Below are positions 7,877 to 14,982 of a stretch of 64,000 nucleotides of DNA, piece after piece. The notes beneath the pieces were generated by a model, which ran no database searches, had not been told where the DNA came from, and worked only from the letters and a program-made list of their open reading frames with translations. The translations under genes and the position numbers were made by a program. How positions within the stretch are numbered: the first letter of the stretch is position 1; each line of letters begins with the position of its first letter. The stretch is from Streptomyces sp. NBC_00663 (GTDB taxonomy: Bacteria > Actinomycetota > Actinomycetes > Streptomycetales > Streptomycetaceae): contig NZ_CP109027.1 of NCBI RefSeq assembly GCF_036226885.1, positions 9,238,001-9,302,000 of the forward strand, read 5' to 3'.

Positions 7877-9055
7877 GTGGATGCCGCTGAACCACTTCCC
7901 TCGGTGGAGGCCCGGCTGCGCGAGGCCGCCCCCCACCGGCTGGTCGCCACCGCGCGCCGTGTCCTCGCCGAGCGGGTGGGGGCGGGGGAGGTGACCCTCC
8001 TCCTCGCCGACTACGGGCTCTCCGTCCTACGGCCGGTGTCCCATCTGCCGGACACCGGTACGCCGGTCTCCGCCCATGACGGACCGCAGGGCAGGGCGTT
8101 CCGCGACCAGAGTCCGGTGATCGAGGTCCTCCGCAGCCCGGCCGGCCATGCGGTGCATCTGCCCGTCACGGTGCGCGGCGACCGCCTGGGCGTCCTGACG
8201 GTCCGGCTCCCCGCGGAGGCCGCCGTCCCCGACATCGTGCTCCAGCTCGGCGACTTCGCCACGGCGCTCGGCCACGAGGTCGCCACCGCCGGACGCGACA
8301 CCGACCTTTTCCTCCTGGCCCGCCGCACCCGCCGTCTCACGCTGGCCGCGGAGATGCAGTGGCAGCTCCTGCCCGGGCGCGGCTGTGCCCGTGACGAGTT
8401 CACCGTGGGCGCCCACCTGGAGCCCGCGTACGCCATCGGCGGCGACAACTTCGACTGGTCCGCGGGCGCCGACCGGCTCGTCCTCACCGTCACGGACGGC
8501 ATGGGACACGGTATCGAGGCGTCCCTGCTCACCAGCCTCACGGTCGCCGCCCTGCGCAACGCCCGCCGCGCCGGAGTGTCACTGGCCGATCAGGCGAGCC
8601 TCGCCGACCAGGCCGTCTACTCCGAGTACGGCGGGACGAAGTACGCCTCCACGCTGCTGCTGGAGTTCGACCTGGCCACCGGCACGGTCCACGCGGTGGA
8701 CGCGGGATCTCCCCAGCTGTTCTGCCAGCGTGAGGGGCGCACCGAGCAGGTCGAGCTGGAGGCACAGCTGCCGTTGGGGATGTTCGAGGAGAGCGTCTAC
8801 GACGAGCAGACGTTCCAGGCCGAGCCCGGCGACCGCCTCATCGTGGTCAGCACCGGTGTGCACGCCACGCGCTCCGCCTCGGGCGTGGTCTTCGGCGAGC
8901 AGGTCCTGCGCCAGGTGCTGAGCGCGACCCGCGACGCTGCGGCGCACGAGACCGCCCGCGCGGTCGTCGCCGGGTTGATCGAGCACCACGGCAGCAGCGA
9001 GCTGGCGTCGGACGCGGCCGTCGTATGCCTCGACTGGAAGGGCCGGCCGCGCTGA
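7877..9055 (+). CDS. SpoIIE/PP2C-like phosphatase domain protein, paralogue B (D207/T326)
   Basis: 392 residues from GTG 7877 with GAGAGGG upstream. It aligns end to end with the protein at 1912: same start region, GAHLEPAYAIGGDNFDW, ALRNARRAG, AQLPLGMFEE and a VCLDWKGRPR tail. The early metal site is intact (VTDGMGHG, D207), but the later one reads VSTGVHA, so Asp326 is Thr, and the terminal acidic cluster is weakened (LASDAAVVC). This is the reverse of paralogue A. It is convergent with the MarR gene at 9066, which it meets within 10 bp. Confidence 0.85.
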   Translation: MDAAEPLPSVEARLREAAPHRLVATARRVLAERVGAGEVTLLLADYGLSVLRPVSHLPDTGTPVSAHDGPQGRAFRDQSPVIEVLRSPAGHAVHLPVTVRGDRLGVLTVRLPAEAAVPDIVLQLGDFATALGHEVATAGRDTDLFLLARRTRRLTLAAEMQWQLLPGRGCARDEFTVGAHLEPAYAIGGDNFDWSAGADRLVLTVTDGMGHGIEASLLTSLTVAALRNARRAGVSLADQASLADQAVYSEYGGTKYASTLLLEFDLATGTVHAVDAGSPQLFCQREGRTEQVELEAQLPLGMFEESVYDEQTFQAEPGDRLIVVSTGVHATRSASGVVFGEQVLRQVLSATRDAAAHETARAVVAGLIEHHGSSELASDAAVVCLDWKGRPR

Positions 9056-9065
9056 CCGGGCCCGG

Positions 9066-9587
9066 TCACTGGTGGGGGTCCCGGGGCCCGGTGGTGCCGT
9101 GGTGACCGCCTTCCTGAGCGGTCAGGAAGGCGCGCAAGCCCTGGCTCAACGCCTCACGCTCGGCCGGGTCCATCGTCGCGAGCACGACGGCGAGCGCGTG
9201 CGTTCTGCGCGAGGCCACCTCGACCAGCACCTGCCGGCCGCGGCCGGTGAGGTGGAGCTGTACCTCACGTCTCCTGTGCGGGTGCAGCACACGCTCCAGC
9301 AGGCCCGCCGCCTCCAGGCGGTCGCACAGCCGGCTCGCGGTCGGCAGCCCTATGTCCATGCCCTCCGCCAGGGCGGTGAGGTTGAGTCCCGGTCCCGACT
9401 CCAGAATCCGCAAGGCCCGCAACTGGTGCGGCGACAGCCTCAGGTTCGCCTTCTGTCCGGCCGCCGACCACAGGTGCGACAGCCCGTCCACGGCATCGGA
9501 CATCTCCCGGGCGAGGGACAGCGAGCCCTCGCCCGGACCGCCCGCGCCGTCCGGCCTGTCGTGCCCGAAGCCGCTGAGCCGACTCAC
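9066..9587 (-). CDS. MarR-family transcriptional regulator (copy 2)
   Basis: 173 residues with the MarR winged helix at about 50-130: SPHQLRALRILE, GLPTASRLCDRLEAAGLLE, HRRREVQLHLTGRGRQVL. It is a paralogue of the regulator at 1291-1776; together with the PP2C pair at 1912 and 7877 this makes a duplicated two-gene set around the rsb operon. Here the MarR gene is convergent with its PP2C neighbour instead of divergent. The 260-bp region upstream to 9850 shows no clear operator. Confidence 0.9.
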   Translation of the reverse strand: MSRLSGFGHDRPDGAGGPGEGSLSLAREMSDAVDGLSHLWSAAGQKANLRLSPHQLRALRILESGPGLNLTALAEGMDIGLPTASRLCDRLEAAGLLERVLHPHRRREVQLHLTGRGRQVLVEVASRRTHALAVVLATMDPAEREALSQGLRAFLTAQEGGHHGTTGPRDPHQ

Positions 9588-9849
9588 GAACCCATTGCTT
9601 TCAGCAGTCGCCTGCGCATACGAATACCACCCTCACTCCCTCGCGGTACCCGAAGCGTCGCCGAGCAAGCACCGCCACCCAGCCATCGTAGGTACCTCTG
9701 CCGGGCAGACCGGTGGTTCCACCCCGTGCCCAGGTCGTGGAGAAACTGCGCACGTCAGCACCGCCCGCCCATGAAGCGGCCCTCATGGCACGGGCGCCAC
9801 GCGCGGCCCGTCACGGGAGCGGCCGGATCGAGGCGGGACGGCGTCGGCG

Positions 9850-10284
9850 TCAGGTGTCCAGGCCCGGCAGCGGACGGTCCAGCAGGGCGAGCCGCGCGGT
9901 GATCCGTTTGCCGACGGGCTCCCGGTGCGCCTCGAAACCGTGGGCCACGGCCATGACGATCTCCAGCCCGTGCTGTCCCACGCGGCCGGCGTCGGTGGCC
10001 CGAGCCGTCGGAAGGGTCGGATCGGTGTCCCACACCGTGATCTCCACCGCGCCGTCGGCGACGCGCAGCTCCAGCAGGACCGGCCCGGGCGCGTACTTGA
10101 GGGCGTTGGTGACCAGCTCGCTGACCACCAGCTGCGCCAGGTCCATGGCGCGTGCCGACACGGACAGCCCGTGCTCGGACCGGGCCCGGGTCAAGAACTC
10201 CACCGCGCAGGCCCGCGCGTCGGCGATGCAGCCGACCGCCCCGTCCAGGGCCACGACCAGCTCGGCCAGTGCTTCGTCCGGCAT
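9850..10284 (-). CDS. RsbW-like anti-sigma serine kinase / GHKL ATPase
   Basis: 144 residues from ATG 10284, chosen because GAGGAG lies just upstream on this strand; a longer frame to 10521 exists but lacks a binding site. The GHKL motifs are VVSELVTNALKYAPG (N-box), VWDTDPTLP (G1-like) and QHGLEIVMAVAHGFE (G2-like). Single-domain HATPase_c_2 proteins of this kind are abundant in Streptomyces, bind sigma factors or phosphorylate STAS proteins, and mostly have unknown partners. It is divergent from the large hybrid kinase gene. Confidence 0.85.
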   Translation of the reverse strand: MPDEALAELVVALDGAVGCIADARACAVEFLTRARSEHGLSVSARAMDLAQLVVSELVTNALKYAPGPVLLELRVADGAVEITVWDTDPTLPTARATDAGRVGQHGLEIVMAVAHGFEAHREPVGKRITARLALLDRPLPGLDT

Positions 10285-10433
10285 CCAGGAACACTCCTCG
10301 CGCGCGACGGGCTCCCTGACGCCGGCCTGCAATACCCCGTTCATGAGCGCGCGCGTACCCGCGTATGACCGAACTACTCCTGGGAAGACTCTCGACTGTG
10401 CCACGCCCGCGGTGGAGGCAACCCTTCCGTGTT

Positions 10434-10465
10434 CCCCGAAGGGGCCTCGGCATGCCCCTTCGGGG
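10434..10465. terminator. Perfect 12-bp hairpin between divergent genes
   Basis: Arms CCCCGAAGGGGC and GCCCCTTCGGGG with an 8-nt loop form a terminator-like hairpin. It lies in the 378-bp gap between two divergently transcribed genes, where no terminator is expected. It may end a short unannotated transcript or act in a 5' leader. The rest of the gap holds the copy-3 palindrome at 10508 and the kinase ribosome-binding site. Confidence 0.5.
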
Positions 10466-10507
10466 TCCCCGGTTCTGCGCGGTCGAGCGGTTCCCGCCGC
10501 ACTTTGG

Positions 10508-10521
10508 TTGTCGCCTGACAA
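10508..10521. promoter_or_regulatory. TTGYC-N4-GRCAA palindromic motif, copy 3
   Basis: TTGTC-gcct-GACAA, with symmetry extending one base each side (GTTGTC/GACAAC, 10507-10522). It is about 140 bp upstream of the hybrid kinase start and 225 bp from the divergent RsbW-like start. Same arm and spacer lengths as the sites at 1137 and 3157. Confidence 0.45.
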
Positions 10522-10662
10522 CTGAGTTAACCTTCACCGGATTTCCTCATCGCGCGCGTCCGTGAGGAGCGGAAACGCGGGCGGTGGGCAGGGCCGTTCA
10601 CGGCCCGGCGCGGTTCCGAGTCCTCGGGGTGAGGGCTCCTGGGGAGCGGAACGAGGGTGCGC

Positions 10663-13600
10663 ATGACCGGCAAGACGATCGAGGCCGTGGAGCGGGCTCC
10701 GGGCGAGCAGGAGCTACGGCAACTGCTGGCGGGCCTGACCGCCGTCCGCGACGGCGACTTCGGCACCCGGCTGCCGTCCGACGGCGAGGGCCTGCTCGGT
10801 GACATCGCCACGGTGTTCAACGGCATGGTGGACCAGTTGTCGCTGTTCACCTCCGAAGTCACGCGCGTGGCACGCGAGGTGGGCACCGAGGGCACCCTGG
10901 GCGGCCAGGCCGAGGTGCCGGGCGTGTCGGGCACCTGGGCCGACCTGACGGACTCGGTCAACGCCATGGCGGGCAACCTCACCACGCAGGTGCGTGACAT
11001 CGCCCAGGTGGCGACCGCGGTGGCCAAGGGCGACCTCTCGCAGAAGATCGACGTGCCCGCACGCGGCGAGATCCTCCAGCTGAAGGAGACCGTCAACACC
11101 ATGGTCGATCAGCTGTCCGCGTTCGCCGACGAGGTCACCCGGGTCGCCCGAGAGGTCGGCAGCGAGGGCCGGCTCGGCGGCCAGGCCCAGGTGCCCGGCG
11201 TCGGGGGTGTCTGGCGGGACCTGACCGACTCCGTGAACTTCATGGCGGGCAACCTCACCGCGCAGGTCCGCAATGTCGCCCAGGTGACGACCGCGGTGGC
11301 GCAGGGTGACCTCTCGCAGAAGATCACGGTCGACGCCCGGGGCGAGATCCTCGAACTCAAGAACACGATCAACACGATGGTGGACCAGTTGTCCGCGTTC
11401 GCCGACGAGGTCACCCGGGTCGCCCGCGAGGTCGGCACCGAGGGCCGGCTGGGCGGACAGGCGGACGTCAAGGGCGTCAAGGGCACCTGGCGGGACCTGA
11501 CCGACTCCGTGAACTTCATGGGAGGCAATCTCACCGCGCAGGTCCGCAATGTGGCCCAGGTGGCCACCGCGGTGGCGCAGGGTGACCTCTCGCAGAAGAT
11601 CACGGTCGACGCCCGGGGCGAGATCCTCGAACTCAAGAACACCATCAATACGATGGTGGACCAGTTGTCTGCGTTCGCCGACGAGGTCACCCGGGTCGCC
11701 CGCGAGGTCGGCACCGAGGGCAACCTGGGCGGTCAGGCGATCGTGCGGGGCGTGTCGGGCACCTGGAAGGACCTCACCGACAACGTCAACGTGATGGCGT
11801 CGAACCTGACCGGGCAGGTCCGTTCGATCGCCCAGGTCGCCACCGCCGTGGCCCGCGGCGACCTCTCGCAGAGGATCACGGTGGAGGCCAAGGGCGAGGT
11901 CGCCGCCCTGGCGGACGTCATCAACACCATGGTCGACACGCTCTCCGCGTTCGCCGACGAGGTCACCCGCGTGGCCCGCGAGGTCGGCACCGAGGGCCGG
12001 CTCGGCGGTCAGGCGCATGTGCCCAACGTGGCCGGCACCTGGAAGGACCTGACGGACAACGTCAACTCCATGGCCAACAACCTCACCGGGCAGGTCCGCA
12101 ACATCGCCCTGGTGACGACCGCGGTCGCCAACGGTGACCTGTCGAAGAAGATCGACGTCGACGCCCGGGGCGAGATCCTGGAGCTGAAGACCACCATCAA
12201 CACGATGGTCGACCAGCTGTCGTCGTTCGCCGCCGAGGTCACCCGCGTCGCCCGTGAGGTGGGCAGCGAGGGCCGGCTGGGCGGCCAGGCCGAGGTCGAG
12301 GGCGTCGAGGGCACCTGGAAGCGGCTCACGGAGAACGTCAACGAACTGGCCGGGAACCTCACCCGGCAGGTCCGCGCCATCGCCGAGGTCACCAGCGCGG
12401 TGGCTGAGGGCGACCTGACCCGCTCCATCACCGTGGAGGCCTCCGGCGAGGTCGCCGACCTCAAGGACAACATCAACTCCATGGTGGAGTCCCTGCGCGA
12501 GACCACCCGGGCCAATCAGGAGCAGGACTGGCTCAAGACCAACCTCGCCCGGATCTCGGGCCTGATGCAGGGCCACCGCGAGCTGCCGGTCGTCGCCGAG
12601 CTGATCATGGACGAGCTCGCACCGCTCGTCGCCGCCCAGTACGGCGCCTTCTACCTCGCGGAGGACACCGAACGCGGACACGAGCTGCGGCTGGTGGGTT
12701 CGTACGGCTGGCCCGACGACGCCGAGCGGCCCGTGCGCATCCCCGTCGGGCGCTCCCTGGTCGGGCAGGCGGCCCGCAACCACCGGGCCATCACGGTGGA
12801 GGAACTGCCGCCGGGTTACGTCACCATTTCCTCCGGCCTCGGCCGGACCGCGCCCAGCGCCCTGGTGGTGCTGCCGATCGTGGTGGAGGACCAGGTCCTC
12901 GGCGTCATCGAGCTGGCCTCCGTCACCTCCTTCACCCAGATCCACCAGGACTTCCTGACCCAGCTGATGCCCACCATCGGCGTCAACCTCAACACCATCG
13001 TCGCCAACGCCCGCACCGACGAGCTGCTGGACGAGTCCCAGCGGCTGACCGCCGAACTCCAGTCGCGGTCCGAGGAGTTGCAGATCCAGCAGGACGAACT
13101 CCAGCGCTCCAACGCCGAACTGGAGGAGAAGGCGTCCCTGCTGGCCACGCAGAACCGTGACATCGAGGCCAAGAACCTGGAGATCGAGCAGGCCCGCCAG
13201 GAACTGGAGACCCGCGCCCAGGAGCTGGCGCTGGCCTCCAAGTACAAGTCGGAGTTCCTGGCCAACATGAGCCACGAACTGCGCACCCCGCTCAACAGCC
13301 TGCTGATCCTGGCCCAGTTGCTCGCCCAGAACCCCTCCCGCAACCTCACCCAGAAGCAGGTCGAGTACGCGGGCATCATCCACTCGGCCGGCTCGGACCT
13401 GCTGCAACTGATCAACGACATCCTCGATCTGTCGAAGGTCGAGGCCGGCAAGATGGACGTCACCCCCGAACGGGTTCCACTGCGCCAGCTGCTGGAGTAC
13501 GTCGAGGCGACGTTCCGGCCGATGACGACGCAGAAGAGCCTCGACTTCGCGGTGGCCACCGGGCCGGGGACCCCCGCCGACCTGCTCACCGACGACTCCA

Positions 13601-14916
13601 GGTTGCGGCAGATCCTGCGCAACCTGCTGTCGAACGCGGTGAAGTTCACCGAGCAGGGGGGTGTGGAACTGCGGATCGAACCCGCCGCCGACCGGGAGGT
13701 GCCCGTGGGAGTCCTGCGCGGGGGCCCGGTGGTGGCCTTCCGGGTCAAGGACACGGGCATCGGCATCCCCCAGCAGCAACTGGAGACGATTTTCGGCGCG
13801 TTCCAGCAGGCCGACGGGACCACCAGCCGCAAGTACGGCGGCACCGGCCTGGGGCTCTCCATCACCCGGGAGATCGCCCACCTCCTCGGCGGGGCCGTCA
13901 CCGTCGACAGCACACCCGGCCAGGGCAGCACCTTCACGCTGTATCTGCCCGTGGCCCGCGCCGACTTCGAGGACCTGCTCAGCAGCGGCCGACCGCGGGA
14001 ACACGCGGACGACACGGCCGGCTCGCCGACACCGATCGGCTCCGCGGCGGCGCCCGAGCGCCGCAGGCGCCGGCTGCTCGTGGTGGAGGAGCGGCTGCGC
14101 GGTCTGCTCACCCTGGTCGCCGAGCGCGCGGCAGCGGACATCGCGCACAACCCCGACGACCCCCGCGGGACGATCGACATCATCACCGCCGTCGGTGCCC
14201 AGGAGGCGGCCGCGGCGCTCGCCGCCGAACCCTGCCACTGCGTCGTGCTGGAGCTCGGCCTGCCGGACGGCGAGGGCGCACAGCTGCTGGAAGCCATGCG
14301 GGGCGACTCGGCGCTGAACAGCGTGCCCGTGCTCGTCCACACCAGCCAGCGCGTGGACCTGACCCGGGAGAAGTCCCTGCGGGCCCGGGCGGCAGGCCGG
14401 CCGCTGGCCTTCCTGTCCAGCCTGGACGAGCTGCGCGAACAGATCACCCTTCAGCTGTCCGCCGAGGAGCCGGGCGACGTCCTGCCGCTCGTGCGCTCCG
14501 ACGTACCCCAGCAGCCCCTCGAACCGGTGCTGGACGACACCTTGCTCGGCCGTACGGTCCTCGTGGTGGACGACGACGCGCGCAACCTCTTCGCACTGAG
14601 TGGGGTCCTGGAAATGCACGGGTTCCAGGTCCTGCACGCAGACAACGGCCGCAAGGGCATCGAGATGCTGCTCGCCCACCCGGAGATCTCACTGGTCCTG
14701 ATGGACGTGATGATGCCGGAGCTGGACGGCTACGCCGCCACCGCGGAGATCCGTCAGATGCCCCGGTACGCGGACCTGCCCATCATCGCCGTCACCGCGA
14801 AGGCCATGCCGGGCGATCAGGAGAAGAGCCTCGCCTCCGGTGCCAACGACTACGTCACCAAGCCGGTCGACTCCGACGATCTCATCGGCCGCGTCCGGCG
14901 CTGGCTGCCCGCATGA
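10663..14916 (+). CDS. Hybrid histidine kinase with HAMP-repeat array, GAF, HisKA, HATPase and receiver domains
   Basis: About 1417 residues from ATG 10663 (GAGGG five bases upstream; GTG 10657 also possible). No transmembrane segment is visible, so it is cytosolic. Residues ~20-620 are HAMP units in tandem, six complete 92-residue repeats (EVTRVAREVGTEG / TWxDLTDxVN / GDLSQKITV). Then a GAF domain (~637-780), coiled coil (~786-860), HisKA with SHELRTPLNS (~870), HATPase (~975-1100, DTGIGIP, GGTGLGLSI), a degenerate receiver (~1138-1260) and a typical receiver with phospho-acceptor D1348 (LVLMDVMMPELDGY). Similar HAMP-array hybrid kinases occur across Streptomyces, including OsaA of the osmotic response; I cannot prove orthology. 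Confidence 0.93.
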   Translation: MTGKTIEAVERAPGEQELRQLLAGLTAVRDGDFGTRLPSDGEGLLGDIATVFNGMVDQLSLFTSEVTRVAREVGTEGTLGGQAEVPGVSGTWADLTDSVNAMAGNLTTQVRDIAQVATAVAKGDLSQKIDVPARGEILQLKETVNTMVDQLSAFADEVTRVAREVGSEGRLGGQAQVPGVGGVWRDLTDSVNFMAGNLTAQVRNVAQVTTAVAQGDLSQKITVDARGEILELKNTINTMVDQLSAFADEVTRVAREVGTEGRLGGQADVKGVKGTWRDLTDSVNFMGGNLTAQVRNVAQVATAVAQGDLSQKITVDARGEILELKNTINTMVDQLSAFADEVTRVAREVGTEGNLGGQAIVRGVSGTWKDLTDNVNVMASNLTGQVRSIAQVATAVARGDLSQRITVEAKGEVAALADVINTMVDTLSAFADEVTRVAREVGTEGRLGGQAHVPNVAGTWKDLTDNVNSMANNLTGQVRNIALVTTAVANGDLSKKIDVDARGEILELKTTINTMVDQLSSFAAEVTRVAREVGSEGRLGGQAEVEGVEGTWKRLTENVNELAGNLTRQVRAIAEVTSAVAEGDLTRSITVEASGEVADLKDNINSMVESLRETTRANQEQDWLKTNLARISGLMQGHRELPVVAELIMDELAPLVAAQYGAFYLAEDTERGHELRLVGSYGWPDDAERPVRIPVGRSLVGQAARNHRAITVEELPPGYVTISSGLGRTAPSALVVLPIVVEDQVLGVIELASVTSFTQIHQDFLTQLMPTIGVNLNTIVANARTDELLDESQRLTAELQSRSEELQIQQDELQRSNAELEEKASLLATQNRDIEAKNLEIEQARQELETRAQELALASKYKSEFLANMSHELRTPLNSLLILAQLLAQNPSRNLTQKQVEYAGIIHSAGSDLLQLINDILDLSKVEAGKMDVTPERVPLRQLLEYVEATFRPMTTQKSLDFAVATGPGTPADLLTDDSRLRQILRNLLSNAVKFTEQGGVELRIEPAADREVPVGVLRGGPVVAFRVKDTGIGIPQQQLETIFGAFQQADGTTSRKYGGTGLGLSITREIAHLLGGAVTVDSTPGQGSTFTLYLPVARADFEDLLSSGRPREHADDTAGSPTPIGSAAAPERRRRRLLVVEERLRGLLTLVAERAAADIAHNPDDPRGTIDIITAVGAQEAAAALAAEPCHCVVLELGLPDGEGAQLLEAMRGDSALNSVPVLVHTSQRVDLTREKSLRARAAGRPLAFLSSLDELREQITLQLSAEEPGDVLPLVRSDVPQQPLEPVLDDTLLGRTVLVVDDDARNLFALSGVLEMHGFQVLHADNGRKGIEMLLAHPEISLVLMDVMMPELDGYAATAEIRQMPRYADLPIIAVTAKAMPGDQEKSLASGANDYVTKPVDSDDLIGRVRRWLPA
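10855..12510 (+). repeat. Six tandem 276-nt coding repeats (HAMP array)
   Basis: The codons for EVTRVAREVG recur at 10855, 11131, 11407, 11683, 11959 and 12235, exactly 276 nt apart. Units 3 and 4 are nearly identical at the DNA level, including long shared blocks, which implies recent duplication or gene conversion. The repeats encode stacked HAMP signal-transmission units. Confidence 0.95.
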
Positions 14917-14982
14917 GCCCGTCGTGAGCCCGCGCCGCCCCTGTGCCGTCCCCGGACGTTCGAAGCGAGGAACACCGCCATC

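Noticed and set aside
10855..12510. Periodic repeats considered as a CRISPR-like or satellite array
   Set aside because: Unit length is a multiple of three, frame is maintained, and the units encode HAMP domains inside one protein.
10714..14679. Antisense open frame of 1321 codons opposite the hybrid kinase
   Set aside because: It mirrors the repeat array and third-position GC bias of the true gene, has no ribosome-binding site or recognisable domain, and the plus strand carries unmistakable HAMP, HisKA and receiver motifs.
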